A DNA stretch of 64,000 nt, from positions 42,556,437 to 42,620,436 of the forward strand of contig CP154956.1 in assembly GCA_039621445.1 (NCBI GenBank), written 5' to 3'. The first letter of the stretch is position 1, and every line of letters begins with the position of its first letter. Below the pieces are notes generated by a model. That model was not told where the DNA came from. It worked only from the letters and a program-made list of their open reading frames with translations, and ran no database searches. This DNA is from Euglena gracilis (taxonomy: Eukaryota; Euglenida; Euglenophyceae; Euglenales). Shown here in pieces: positions 53,208 through 63,796 of the stretch. A program made the translations under genes and the position numbers.

Positions 53208-53252
53208 CGTTAGGGTTAGGGTTAGGGTTGGGGTTGGGGTTGGGGTTACGGT
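53208..53252 (+). repeat. Interstitial telomere repeat, G-rich strand up
   Basis: Three perfect TTAGGG units, then three TTGGGG units and TTACGG. With 52724-52775 it brackets about 430 bp in the outward-facing orientation of chromosome ends. Confidence 0.9.
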
Positions 53253-53825
53253 TTTGGAGAGGGTTAGGGCAATTCTGGGTCGGTTTGCATCTTTTGACAT
53301 TTTGTTCAGTGTTTATGGCCAAAACTGCAGGTTTCCAACTTTGTGTGAGTGCCAACAACGGCCGTGCTGCAAACTTTTACTCCGCATTTTTTTTTCCACA
53401 TAATCGCCACATTATCCCGCATAATTTCAAAGAGAGCGTTGCCTCATTCTCCACCCCCCGCCGAGGGTCTCCATCAGAGGGAGTCGAAATGAACTGTGAA
53501 CTTTTACCACATTATTCTTTGCAGGAGCTCAATGTTATTTTGGACCTTCACCCCCCACCTTTTCGCCTGCAAGGTCACTCGGGCACAACTTTTGAGGGCA
53601 CTGCAGAATCATTAGTGGGGTATTCTTGACATCATAAATCTCAGGGCTGCTACCAAGGCGTACCACAAATTTTTGTCCACATGTTTTTTTTTTACATGTC
53701 CACAGCTTTGTCTACATGAATTTTTGAAACAAATTTAAAGGCAAGAAATTGGTGAGCACTGAACTCTGATTCACAAATTGTCATCATCGTCGTCATATGA
53801 CCTGTTTGTTAATTCATGACCTCAG

Positions 53826-53877
53826 GTTCAATGTCGACGGAGTGGTGGGCAACATGCTCAACGATCTGCTTCATGAG
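53826..53877 (+). CDS. Possible small exon of the coiled-coil gene
   Basis: Between CCTCAG and GAG-GTACAC, 52 bp encode FNVDGVVGNMLNDLLHE, ending in phase 0 as the next exon requires. Both splice sites are canonical. The peptide alone is too short to place. Confidence 0.3.
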
Positions 53878-53954
53878 GTACACCATACATTTTCCCATAG
53901 AACATCGATCCCTGAGATGGGCCCCAGAAAATTTGGAATCCTCACTTTTGGTTA

Positions 53955-54420
53955 CCTGAGCCTCCTTGGAGCCTTCGCGGAGCTGGTTTCCTGGAGCCTC
54001 CGTGGAGTCTGGTTTCCCGGATTCCTTTGTGGAGGCTCCTCATAGGTTACCAATTTTGTGCACCGGCCACATTTGGCACAAAACCAAAAAAAGGAAAAAT
54101 TGTCCAACTTCCCCTCCATATCCCCTACCAGCGCTGATGATGCCAAATACCAGAATGATGAAAGTTTTTTTGGTTTCACCTCCAGACAACCACCCCCCCA
54201 TTGCTCTGACGACGAAGACCGAAAATGCCAAAACGGCTTCACCCCCCCACAATTGCTGATGACAAAAACTGATGAAAACACCAAAAAGAAAAGGATTTTT
54301 TTTTTTGATCCACCCGCCACCGCTGATGCTAAAATTTTTCCCGGCCTGACCCCCCCTAACACCCTTCCCCTCGATTGCTCATAATGACAAAAACCAATAA
54401 TGACAAAAAATCGACAAATC
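53955..54420. repeat. Two degenerate minisatellites
   Basis: 53955-54040: three to four copies of GGAGCCTCCGTGGAG-CTGGTTTCC (about 27 bp). 54115-54420: ACCGCTGATGATGCCAAA-type units spaced about 65 bp. No gene. Confidence 0.5.
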
Positions 54421-54689
54421 ATTGTTTAATGCATTCTACCTCCAGGTAACCAAATGGCCGGGATTCCAATTTTGTGGTGAAGCCCCAGAAATGATGGGTG
54501 GGGCTGAGGGCTGTGCAATACAGGCTGTTGCAGTTTTCCTCAAACCCCAAAAGGTTAAATCTTAAATCTGCTGGTGGGCTAGTGAATTGGTGGGTGCTGG
54601 GTGAGCCGCAGCCGAAATGGACCCCATCTCCCCCCCCCCCCCGGGGTCAGCTCCAGCCGCCCAAGTTTTCCAGCTCTGAGCTACCCCCC
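54421..54689. other. Intron-like stretch
   Basis: No exon identified. Contains a CCAGCCGCCCAAG...AGCTCTGAGCT motif near 54653 that recurs in other introns. Confidence 0.3.
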
Positions 54690-55032
54690 CCCCCCAAAAC
54701 ACCCCCCGGGTATTATTTTTTTCGCCCGAAGTCCCGGCCCGAGGGGGGGTATTATTTTGGGGGTATTATTTCCCAAAATTTTCGAAATTTTTCGAAGTCC
54801 CGTAGGAGCCAAAATAGTGCCAACCCCCCCCTTTGGGGTCATTTTTTGCACTTTCTTCTGAAATTTACCTTTTTTTTAGAGGTCAGATGATCCAGAAAAA
54901 TCGATTTTTTTCGTAATTTGTTGTCAGATATTGTGATTTTTACCTACATTTTCAGGTCAAAATCCGACCCGGGGGGGGGTATTATTTCGGTCGCCAAAGT
55001 CAGACCCAAGGGGGGGTATTATTTGGGGGGAG
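54690..55032. repeat. TATTATTTGGGGGG repeat family, copy 2
   Basis: GGTATTATTTTTTTCGCCCG, AAATTTTTCGAAGTCCCG and CGCCAAAGTCAGACC match the layout at 29326-29742, with variants of the same G-run words at each end. Confidence 0.65.
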
Positions 55033-55251
55033 GGTTTAGGCCCCTGGGTGGGCGGGGTTCTGCTGCTGCCCACCAGCCCATTGGCCTTTTTTTTGCAGAA
55101 AACCGGTGAGAAGTTGAGACCCCCCCCCCCCCAGGTTTGACGGTTGTAATTTTCAAGCCGCAGTTTGTGGAAAGTCACCCGTGCCTCGTTGCAACTCCGT
55201 TGTGTTGGTGCCTTCCTTGTTCTGCCGCCGTTCCGCCCATCCATCCGGCAG

Positions 55252-55359
55252 CAACCGACCCAGCCAGTGAACCGGATGATTGAGTGGCTGCAGGATTTCA
55301 TTGCGCAGGAGGACGATCGCCTGCAGCAGGAGAAGAACAGGCTGGACGTTGAGGCCCAG
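55252..55359 (+). CDS. Coiled-coil gene, exon encoding MIEWLQDFIAQEDD
   Basis: A 36-codon exon, phase 0 at both ends, between a pyrimidine-rich CATCCGGCAG acceptor and a CAG-GTTACA donor. Peptide: QPTQPVNRMIEWLQDFIAQE then DDRLQQEKNRLDVEAQ. The heptad-like spacing of Leu/Ile and high Gln/Glu/Arg content predict a helix or coiled coil. The same composition runs through exons to the right edge. Confidence 0.6.
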
Positions 55360-55825
55360 GTTACACCCCCCCTTCATGTGCATGTTTGCCACAGTGCCTG
55401 AATATGAATTTTGCAGGCAGGACCCCCACGCACAGTTTTTTTTTGCATATGTTTTGCCTCAGATCTAAAAAATCCCAGTTTTGATGCCTCAAACAGCCTT
55501 TGTACAGAAAGTAATATAAAAGAGCCTTGCATTTTGGATTTGTGCAGGAGCCCAACGTGACCAATGTCTGCAATGAAAGGTTTTGCGTTCATGAACCATC
55601 TACTGCGATACTTCCATTTGTGCAAGGATCCCCAAATGGTCATTCCATAGGAGATTGCCGTTATTGACCCAGCCGTGGCCATCCAGCTGGGAAGGGGCCA
55701 GGGCGTCGCTCAAGCCGACGGATAATTGAGGGAGGGGTCAGCAGCCTGTTCACGACCAGTAATCCCCCCCAGCCCCGGAGTATATCCCCACTCCCACTGA
55801 GCGATTTGATTCCTTGTCCAGCCCC

Positions 55826-55913
55826 AAAGTATTTGTGTGTGTTGTGTGTGCGTTGTGTGTGTGTTGTGTGTGGTGTGGTGTGTGTGTGTGTGTGTGTGTG
55901 TGTGTATTTTTGG
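55826..55913. repeat. (TG)n microsatellite
   Basis: GT dinucleotides with occasional GTTG interruptions; intronic. Confidence 0.95.
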
Positions 55914-56166
55914 CTTTGAAGATGCCAAAATGGGCCACCTGGTACCTAAGGGTGGAAGGGTGGAAGGGTGGAAGGAAGTGAGTCCAGTACTGCAGTAGGT
56001 GGACAGAGCATTGTTTTTGTGGATAATTTTGGTTTGACCAATTTTTCCCCCTAAGTTGGAACAGACCCGAGATTTTTTTAAAAAAAATTCCAGCTTGGGG
56101 GCACCTTTTTCCAGCCAGCCCAAATTTGACCTCTGAGCTGCAAGCCCCCCTCCCTGGGCCATTGAG

Positions 56167-56280
56167 AGACGACGCTTTGGGAGTGACGAGCATCTTCAAT
56201 ACCTCCGAGGACTTGGGGTCCAGTTGAAGGAGCTGCCAGCCTGTGCAAACGGAGGCAGGTATCGAGACATCGTCGGCGAG
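56167..56280 (+). CDS. Coiled-coil gene, exon encoding GLGVQLKELPACANG
   Basis: Thirty-eight codons, phase 0 at both ends: RRRFGSDEHLQYLRGLGVQL then KELPACANGGRYRDIVGE, followed by donor GAG-GTGTGC. It joins in frame to the previous exon and to VRRIDEEALSHGYLRLRHF of the next. The acceptor (CCATTGAG) is weak. A long open frame on the opposite strand (56433 to about 56040) competes with this reading. Confidence 0.45.
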
Positions 56281-56681
56281 GTGTGCAGGTGCCTCTGCTG
56301 ATAACGGAGCTCCCATTTGTGCCAAAAGGAATGCAATTGTGCGCAGTTGCACGAGGAGTGCTCTCCTGCGTTGGCATCCATGCGGCTGGCCAGATTTGTG
56401 CAGGGGTTTTGCATTTCCCCCAAAGTTCTTCACCTAATGGGAAGATTGAAAATGTGCAATGCTGGTAGGAAATTTTAGGGTAATTTATTTACCTGAAGAC
56501 TCGACCAGTGGGCTGGGCATGTAGGTGTCGATATCTTCGTGTGGGTGTCTTCGTGTGGGTGTCGATATCTCCGTGTGCTGCTGCAAATTTGTAATTCAGT
56601 CTCTGAGAACATTCCCTCCTGGCCTGAATTTTCTGTGGGCCTCCCACTTTCCTGGTGCTCGTGCCTCGTCCGCCGCCACAG

Positions 56682-56884
56682 GTGCGGCGGATCGACGAAG
56701 AGGCACTGTCCCATGGGTATCTGCGGCTCCGGCACTTCATGGCACAGATTGTGGACGCCTGCGAGCAGTGCGAAGCGTTGGAGGCGTCCTCCCGGCTGCC
56801 TCCCCCGTCACTGCGCTTTCTGCGGGCGCTCCTTGGGGCGGCGGTGTACCACCTCACGATGCTCGAGATCGAGGTGGAGAGCAG
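56682..56884 (+). CDS. Coiled-coil gene, helical exon with a possible GC donor
   Basis: After CCGCCACAG the frame reads VRRIDEEALSHGYLRLRHFM, AQIVDACEQCEALEASS, PPPSLRFLRALLGAAVYHL and TMLEIEVES. If the donor is GAGCAG-GCTGGT the exon ends with two bases, matching the single extra base at the start of the exon at 58769. The alternative GT at 56889 would not. The peptide is helical and leucine-rich; family unknown. Confidence 0.6.
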
Positions 56885-57450
56885 GCTGGTTTTTCCCCTT
56901 CAGGCCGCCCCCCCCCCCCGATTTCCCCATGGGCAGGCATTTAACGATGACATTTAAAGAATAGGCATTCTGGCCCTCCAGCAGCGATGGATTGGGTATT
57001 TTCTGTCATCTTTCTGCTTATTTTCTTTGATTCTTCACGAGAAATTTCTTCTGATGGATTATTACTGCTGATCTCCTGATTGTGGAAAGGACCTATCTGC
57101 AGACATATGCAGAAAACACTCAAGACCACTGGGCCTGCGCTGTCAGTGGTGGTCAAAACCAGCCTGTTGGTAAGCTTGTTTGACGACTCTGCTGATTGAT
57201 GGCCCCACGTAGTTCTCCAACTCTGCTGTGTGCGCCGTATTGCAATTCATGGCCGGACATCTTGTTCTGTGAGTTTGTGAGTGAGTGACTCCTCCTCTGT
57301 GGGTTTCGTCCCACATGTGAATGCCTGTCATCGCATCCTAAAATTTACCCTCTTCACTGCCGCAGGTTTTGTATTTATCATCCCCTTCCTGTCCGTTGCT
57401 TCAATGTGGTAACATGGGACAGCCATCTTCACAGTGGTTTGCATTTGCCA

Positions 57451-57564
57451 GCTGTGGCATAGTTCGCCTGGATGCGTAAGTCACTCTTTGGGTTTGGGAA
57501 GAGATTTGCTGTGGCATAGTTCGCCTGGATGCGTAAGTCACTCTTTGGGTTTGGGAAGAGATTT
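57451..57564. repeat. 57-bp perfect tandem duplication
   Basis: GCTGTGGCATAGTTCGCCTG... repeats once with period 57 (57451 and 57508). Located in a long intron (56885-58768), where I see no exon. Confidence 0.95.
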
Positions 57565-58768
57565 GGACTGGCACGAAGCATTTGGTGTGGACATGCATGC
57601 AACACGAATCAAAAGCAAATCAAGAAGAGGGTGTCGCTCAAGCCAGAGGGGACCCAACGACCCAGGGAGTGGCCAGCCAGCCAGCAGCCATTCCAGCCCT
57701 AGCCCCCCGTCAATGAAATTTGATTTCTGTCCTGTCCGAAGTTTCTGTTTGTTTTCGCATCTGGTTCGACCCCAGCTCGGGCCTAGGCAGGCCCAGCCAG
57801 TCAGCTGCCAGGTGGCCCAATTTTTCTATTCTCTCAGCTGAAATCCTGTGGTAGACAATGCCCAGATCAAGAAAGGCAATGTGAGGAATCGGTTTGCGTT
57901 CCTCGGAGAACCATACATGGCAACAAAGTGCGCACAAAACTGGGTACTCAAAACTGGTATTGGCCCCGAAACTGGCCCTGGACTGGGTTAAGTTGCCAAA
58001 AGTGTGTTGCTTTTGGCATTTTCAGGTCCATTTGCTCATTTGCTGGCGGACGGTGGTGGCGGGGCTCATGCCTGCATTCTGTCTCAACGGGGCTGGCCAA
58101 GCCCATTTCTGTATCAGAATTAAATGTAACCCTTGACGACCCACTGGGGAATGCCTGCCAGGGCACTCAAGGGCACTGAGATCCGACCCTGGGCAGGGTG
58201 GCACTTGGACAAGGTACATCGCCGAAGGCGTCTTGCCTGAATTTGGTCTACCCGCCCCCCCTCCCCCCCCCCCCCCCGCAGCAATTGTTGCGGGGCATTC
58301 CAAGGCCTCCCTGGTCAATTTTTCAAAAAAAATTCACCCTGACATCAGTCCAGTGAATCCTGAATGGTTCACGGTACGGGGAGGCAAAATTTGACGTGTG
58401 AACAGGGAATAGGCTGATGTCCTTCCTGTGAAGCAGGTGTGCCCCGAGCACACCCCGCAGCTCTTGGTTCCAGGGCTTACTAAGGGGGTACTAAGTGAGC
58501 GATGGTTTGGGCACAGGGAGGGAGGGAGGGGGATCAGACCACCCCTTCGTTCCGGAGGGGGGTCCAGGGTGCAGGACCCCCTAGGACCAAACACAAAATT
58601 CCGTTTTTGTTCAAGTGGACAAAAACAAGATTTTGGGGTTTTTAAATCCCGAAACGTTTTGTGGTGCCCCTCCCCAGAATTTCCTTCGTGCAGGGGAAGG
58701 GCGGACCTGCCCCCCCCCCTGCTATGGGCCTTCCCTCTCCTCCGCCGCAGGTGTTCCTGATGCCCTAG

Positions 58769-59069
58769 CCCCGGGCCCACCATCGATTGGGTTCCCATGT
58801 CTGCTTCCGGCCGCCCCCCAATCCCTGACCTACGGGCGGCGACCACCGGCAGCCCGTTCCGGTCGCTCCACACCGACCTGCGGGCCTCGCAGGTGGTCAG
58901 CGAGTCGATCCGCAGCCGGCTGGTGACCACCCACACCACCTCGGCCTCGTCCGCCGGAAGCGTAGACCTCCTCCTCCGGGATGCTGCAACCCGGGAGATT
59001 CGCGAGGAGCTTTCCGGTCCACCAGAACCCCAAGAAAGTATTTGTAGGACTAAAACCTGTGTGGATCAA
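58769..59069 (+). CDS. Coiled-coil gene, Ser/Thr-rich exon
   Basis: The frame PGPTIDWVPMSASGRPPIPD, then LRAATTGSPFRSLHTDLRAS, QVVSESIRSRLVTTHTT and VDLLLRDAATREIREELS runs to a strong donor, CAA-GTGAGG, in phase 0. The acceptor CCCTAG at 58768 is preceded by CTCCGCCGCAG at 58750, but using the latter would place a stop in this frame. Likely a flexible, phosphorylatable linker. Boundaries are inferred. Confidence 0.5.
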
Positions 59070-59550
59070 GTGAGGCCATACAAATGGCTGCACAGACACA
59101 TACACAACACCCCACCCCCCCCCCCCCCACCTACACAGACACGCATGCACACAGAAAAGTGCGCATGTGCACGCTCACACAATGCAACGCTCACACCATG
59201 CATCTCTTTGACGTTCTGTGGATCCTGCTGCAGCAGCCAGCCCTGTTTTCGGCCCAGCCCAGCCTCAGGAGCCCAGCTGGCCAGCCCCTTTTTGCTGATA
59301 ATTTTTGGCGCGATGCGCTGAAAATTTGGGTGGGTAAACCGGTCCAAAAATTGCCAAAAGTGGTCTTGTTGAGAGGTTTTCGCGAATTTGTGTTGCCCCA
59401 TGCTCTTTTTTTGGAAGGCAGTGTTTTTGTGGTCCTATTTTTGCCATTGTTCAAATTCGGTTTCCGCTGCCCCAGCTAAGGAACAGCCGGGGCCAAGATC
59501 TCGAAGGGGGGCTAGCTAGCCAGCCCAAATTTCTCCCCTGGCCTTGAAAG

Positions 59551-59875
59551 AGACATATGCAACCCTTGCACGCGTGCACCCATCCACCCGCCCCGCACAT
59601 GCTCACCCTCCGCATTGTGGACTCATTGGGGTCCTGGCCCAGCCCTCCACCACTGTATGACGTACCCCGTACGGAGTCGCCTTCCCCGGCGATCCTCACA
59701 GCCCTGCGCATCGCCAATACTGCGTCGCCATTTGCCCGGGCCTCGGAGAGCGACCTCTCCCGCCGGGCGAGCTACACCAACAGCCCGCGCTTCCAGTACG
59801 ATGTGCAGGGGACGAGCGAGTCCTGTCGGTCGATGCCCACCTCCGGCCTCCGTCCACCCACTTTACTTGCATGAG
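59551..59875 (+). CDS. Coiled-coil gene, second Ser/Pro-rich coding stretch (ends uncertain)
   Basis: An open frame carries DSLGSWPSPPPLYDVPRTES, PAILTALRIANTASPFARAS then ESDLSRRASYTNSPRFQYDV. Composition matches the preceding exon. It stops at 59875; a donor at GAT-GTGCAG (59802) would keep phase 0. Acceptors at 59550 (phase 0) or 59642 are possible; I cannot choose. Confidence 0.45.
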
Positions 59876-60220
59876 CATGCAATTTTCACCTGTCATCCCC
59901 GGTGCCAATGTCAGCAGGGCGGGACAGTTGAAGTCAAACCATGCAACTCACACAAGAAATCCACCCTCCGGGCGAAATGCTTGGTCAGTTTGTCGTCAGT
60001 CTCAGTTGTGCCAAGGCATCGTGAGAACCCGCAGGTGGTGCATATTGTTCTTTGTGTCTTTGAACTTATTTTGGGCCTTCTTTGAGAATCGGTGAAATGT
60101 GGAGTACCTGACTTCTGAACCCCCCCCCCCCCGGCTGACCGTCATCAGCGTCAGCAATGAAGAGCATTTTGTGGGGGAGCATAACACGCCAAACACAGCA
60201 TTTTTTCTTTGCCCCACAAG

Positions 60221-60350
60221 CCAGCCACTCTGTTTTGTCCACCGCCCAGAACAGCCAACTGCTGGAGTCCAGGGGTGGCGGCGACCATAAAGGACGCCCG
60301 CTTCGTTGCGGGAGAGATTTTGACCCAGCACCAGTTCCACGTCCTGCAGG
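60221..60350 (+). CDS. Coiled-coil gene, exon with a one-base frame break at GGGG
   Basis: A strong acceptor (TTTTTTCTTTGCCCCACAAG) precedes a frame SHSVLSTAQNSQLLES. After the GGGG at 60272-60275 coding continues one base out of frame as VAATIKDARFVAGEILTQHQ then FHVLQ. With one G fewer the whole exon is one frame. It would end CAGG-GCTACG (another GC donor), in phase with the next exon at 60679. Confidence 0.45.
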
Positions 60351-60678
60351 GCTACGACGGCCTTCCCTTCTTTGCCTTTGCCTCCCCCCACCTTGTCTCT
60401 CTCACCCTTCTGTTGGAACTGTTTGCTTCCTTTTCAGTTGCCACCGGCCAGGCTGCCAATCAGGACGTCCGCCATATCAAAATGGGTGGCCCCTGGAAGA
60501 CTGCTGACGTCCCACAAGTTTTTTTTTTTAAGGCAGGTCAGGAAAAGGAAGGCTCTGGACAGAGGCTTCAACAATGCCAAGGCTCTCTTGAGCTTAAGTT
60601 GTCGTTCTTTGCTGTTCTCCTGACGCCGCGCCTTCGTCGCCGCGGTCCCCACCTCCGGGCTCCCCGACCCAACCACAG

Positions 60679-61006
60679 TCCTTGACATAGTTGCTGCTGC
60701 TGCTGTTATTCTTGCTGTTATTGTTGTTGTTGCTGCTGCTGCTGCTGCTGCTGGTGCTGGTGTTGTTGTCGACTCCTCCATTGCGGATCCCCCGCCACGC
60801 GTCACCGGCATCCACCGTTTCATTGAAACGAACCCCTTGGCCCGTGCCATCCTCTGGGAATGGTTGATGTGTGCGGAGGGGACGGCCCACACATCCGGGA
60901 CGTGGTGGACGACTTGAAGCGGATGCAAAGCCTGCAGCGCAGCTACAACGAGATGAGCGAGGAGCTGACCAAGAAGGACCGGCTCCTGGCGGAGAACGAC
61001 GCCCAG
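60679..61006 (+). CDS. Coiled-coil gene, exon with a hydrophobic Ala/Val tract and GC donor
   Basis: After ACCACAG the frame runs VLDIVAAAAVILAVIVVV then AAAAAAAGAGVVVDSS, encoded by GCT/GTT triplets (60691-60770) and long enough to span a membrane. It continues TGIHRFIETNPLARAILWEW then LMCAEG. At GGGG (60878-60881) it shifts by one base; adding a G gives GDGPHIRDVVDDLKRMQSLQ, then EMSEELTKKDRLLAENDAQ, a clear coiled coil. The exon ends GCCCAG-GCTGAC in phase 0. Confidence 0.5.
60691..60770. repeat. (GCT/GTT)n trinucleotide repeat within the exon
   Basis: Triplets of GCT, GTT, ATT and GGT. Read in the exon frame they give Ala/Val/Ile/Gly; the other strand gives Ser/Asn runs. Length polymorphism would change the hydrophobic tract without shifting frame. 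Confidence 0.85.
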
Positions 61007-61294
61007 GCTGACCCTCTCGCCGGGCCGGCGGGGCTTTTGCGTAATTGGCTGATCCACTCTCTTTTGCAACATGACCGCAAGAGTGGACTAAGGGGAGGAG
61101 GAAAGGACAGACCAAGGAGGTTGAATGATGTTTTGAGGGTTTAACCCAACTTTTTGGAGGTTTTGGGGCCTGGGCGATATCCAACTGTTTTCCACCCAAC
61201 TCCCACCGGTAACTCAGAAATCATGTTTGTTTTGCATCAATGATCAGCAATTAAGTTGTCCTCCATCATTCGCCGCCCGAGGCTACCCCAAGAG

Positions 61295-61498
61295 GCCCAG
61301 CCTGGCCCTGCCCTCATCGAGCAACTGCGGGCGCAGGAGAGCGCGGACATCCGGCAGTTCAAGCAGGACACCACCACACAGCTGCGGGCGCAGGTGGCGA
61401 AGGTGACCGCCCTGACGGCCCAGCTGCAGGCCCTCACCGCCCAGAACGCTGACCTCGACTCCCGCCTGGTCGCCTCCCAGCTGCGGGAGCGAAGCCAG
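61295..61498 (+). CDS. Coiled-coil gene, exon with GC donor
   Basis: Sixty-eight codons in phase 0: AQPGPALIEQLRAQESADIR, QFKQDTTTQLRAQVAKVTAL, TAQLQALTAQNADLDSRLVA and SQLRERSQ. Heptads of Leu/Val/Ala are regular. It ends AGCCAG-GCCCTC; the nearest GT downstream would break phase with the next exon. The acceptor is AAGAG at 61294, or GGCCCAG six bases further. Confidence 0.7.
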
Positions 61499-61730
61499 GC
61501 CCTCGGCCATGCCACCCCCCGGTGTCATGCCCTGCCAGTCATTGGAGCATCAGGCTGGCATCAAAACCAGGGTGGGAGGCTCGAGTTTGTGCACAACTTC
61601 TTAATTCTACGGTCGCACATGCGGGGCTGGGCAACTGTTGTGATGAAATTTCTGTTTCTTTGCCGGATTTGAATTTCAAAGGTTGGCGCACTAAGCAGAA
61701 CCAGTCCGTGGGCCTGCGTGGGAGCTGCAG

Positions 61731-61850
61731 CTGGAGAACGAGCGCCTGAGCAGCGAGGGAGAGCGCCTGTTGAAGGAGTTGCAGTGTTTCCGGGCCAGTG
61801 CGGGTCGTTTGGAGCCGGTCGCTGCTTTGACGTCTGTGACAATGCATGAG
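61731..61850 (+). CDS. Coiled-coil gene, exon encoding LENERLSSEGERLL
   Basis: Forty codons, phase 0 at both ends, from GAGCTGCAG to the canonical donor GAG-GTGGCT: LENERLSSEGERLLKELQCF then RASAGRLEPVAALTSVTMHE. A continuing coiled coil that weakens toward its end. Confidence 0.65.
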
Positions 61851-62099
61851 GTGGCTGATGGCTGACACAATCCACTCAACCTCAGTTTGTCTGATTTGTA
61901 TTTGTCCGTTGGGCAAACACAACCTCGAGGGCAAGAAGTCAGAAAAGTATATTTGGTGGTGCTGGAGGAAAAGGAATTTTGGATGACTCACCCATTTGCA
62001 AGCGTCTCAAGGGAAAATAAATGCCGAAAAGCTGGTTTATGAGAGGAGAGCTGCCCTCAGGCCTCAGGGAAGGACAAAATTGAGGTCAAAATTAAGGAA

Positions 62100-62290
62100 T
62101 TGAAACACACATTTTTGACGTTTTGGGTGGATGGGCGATGGTCCAATGATGCCAGAAATCCCCCCGAAGTCGACACGTGTATATCAAAACATGGCCATTT
62201 TTCGGCAATTTCTCCCTGTGGATTTTTCATTGTTGAATGTGCTGGGACGGGAAGTTTTTGTCCCCCGTTAAGCACCCCCCTGAGTGACAG
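62100..62290. repeat. Dispersed repeat, copy 2 (intronic)
   Basis: GACGTTTTGGGTGGATGGGC, CCAGAAATCC, GAAGTCGACACG and GCTGGGACGGGAAG match 51985-52125. It ends about 25 bp before the next exon. Confidence 0.65.
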
Positions 62291-62315
62291 CTGACAACCC
62301 CCACCCCCCAGGCAG

Positions 62316-62603
62316 CGGCCGGCCCCCGACCTGGAGATGAAGGACCTCACCGTCACGATGGACGAGCGGCTCACCACCACCGTGCAGCTGCAGGAACGCC
62401 TGGAGTTCGTGGCGCGGGACGCGGAGGAGCGGCTGCAGCGGCAGGCGCTGGAGGCGCAGGACGGCGCCGCCCGGCTGCGGGCGCTGACCGACTTCCTGAA
62501 GGCGCAGCTGGAGGCGAAGGAGCACCGGATGCGGACGCTGGGCCTCATGCTCACCAACCCCTCCCTGCAGCTGGAGGCGGCGCCGGAGATGCCGGCCACC
62601 CAG
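62316..62603 (+). CDS. Coiled-coil gene, exon with GC donor
   Basis: Ninety-six codons in phase 0 after CCCCCCAGGCAG: RPAPDLEMKDLTVTMDERLT, TTVQLQERLEFVARDAEERL, QRQALEAQDGAARLRALTDF and LKAQLEAKEHRMRTLGLMLT. Strong heptad pattern with alternating charge. It ends ACCCAG-GCCTCC; the first downstream GT (62617) would shift phase relative to the next exon. Confidence 0.75.
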
Positions 62604-63240
62604 GCCTCCCCCTCTTGTATTGCTGTTGCTGCATCCTCCTGTCTTGTCTTGTCTCCGTTTCAACCTCGTTATGCTAAAAGCACCAGAAGCATGGTGTTTC
62701 AAAGTGCACAAGGACCCAAGATGCGCTCGCACACTGCTCCTAATTCCACCATTATCGCAGCTGCGCCGACTCATTCATGATCCAAGTGGGAAAAATGTAA
62801 TTTGGCTTCAAATCAGGGCCCCTGGTTAATCTCATTTCACCGATTCCCAATTTCACGTACTGTTTGGCAAAAAGAAAGTATTTAATTAAACAATTGGCGG
62901 GTATTCCATCAGAATCAATGACTGCAACGTTGTCGATGTTATCATCCGCCCCTTGACATTACCCCCCCCCCTGGATGAGCCCTGCAAAAGAATCCCCCGG
63001 CTCTTTTGGTGCCTCTCTGGGGGAAGAACTCCTGCGGCTCTCGCTGCTGGTCCCTCGTGTGTCGGAGGTGCATGGCATCCAGACCCAGGCCGGCATGAGA
63101 GAGCCCTTGCAACCAATTGCTTCTTTTCAGTGTGTCCTTTTGCGGGATGTTCACCACCGATGCCGTTTCTTGTGTTGGTGTTTTTTGTGTTGCACCACGC
63201 CAGGAACCCTTTGAGACACCCAAATTGTACTGACAGCCAG

Positions 63241-63573
63241 GACGGCATCTGCCTCCTCCTGGGGAACATTGACCCCGTCCCGCCCCAAGCCGCCCTGCCC
63301 GCCAACCTCATCCGGCAGCACGCGCTGCAGTCCTCCCAGCGGCTGGACGGGCTGGCAGAGCAGCTGCGGCAGGTCACCGCCACCATGGACTTCCAGGAGG
63401 CGGACATCGCCCTGCTGACGCAGCGCAACGCGGAGCTCGAGGCGCGGCTGAAGGGCGCGCGGGCGGCGCACGAAGAGGAGGGCGCGGCGCAGCGGGCCGC
63501 CGCGGCACGCCTGGAGCTCGCTCTGCAGGCCATGACGGCGGAGCGGGACCAGTGCTCCGCCGCGGTGCGGGAA
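63241..63573 (+). CDS. Coiled-coil gene, longest exon
   Basis: One hundred and eleven codons, phase 0 at both ends, between TGACAGCCAG and GAA-GTGACG: DGICLLLGNIDPVPPQAALP, LIRQHALQSSQRLDGLAEQL, RQVTATMDFQEADIALLTQR, NAELEARLKGARAAHEEEGA and LELALQAMTAERDQCSAAVR. G+C content and third-position G/C are high, as in the neighbouring exons and unlike the introns. Confidence 0.75.
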
Positions 63574-63796
63574 GTGACGGCGAAGTGGGAGAGTTCCCGG
63601 CCGGGCTGCGTGGCGAGAAACGTGTCCCATCGGCCCCCTCTCCCGGGATCGGGTTGGCGGAGTTCACCGACACCTGGCATGACCCTCAAATATGCGCCAC
63701 CTGTGAGGTTGGCGTATGATCACCATCGGCTGGTGATCCCATCAGAGGTGGGCATTGGGACAGTCCGGGATGCTGGCTGGCAGCGCAGCTCGATAG

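Noticed and set aside
56040-56433. Minus-strand frame as a separate gene
   Set aside because: Protein-like in places, but it overlaps an exon that fits the plus-strand gene in phase; left unannotated.
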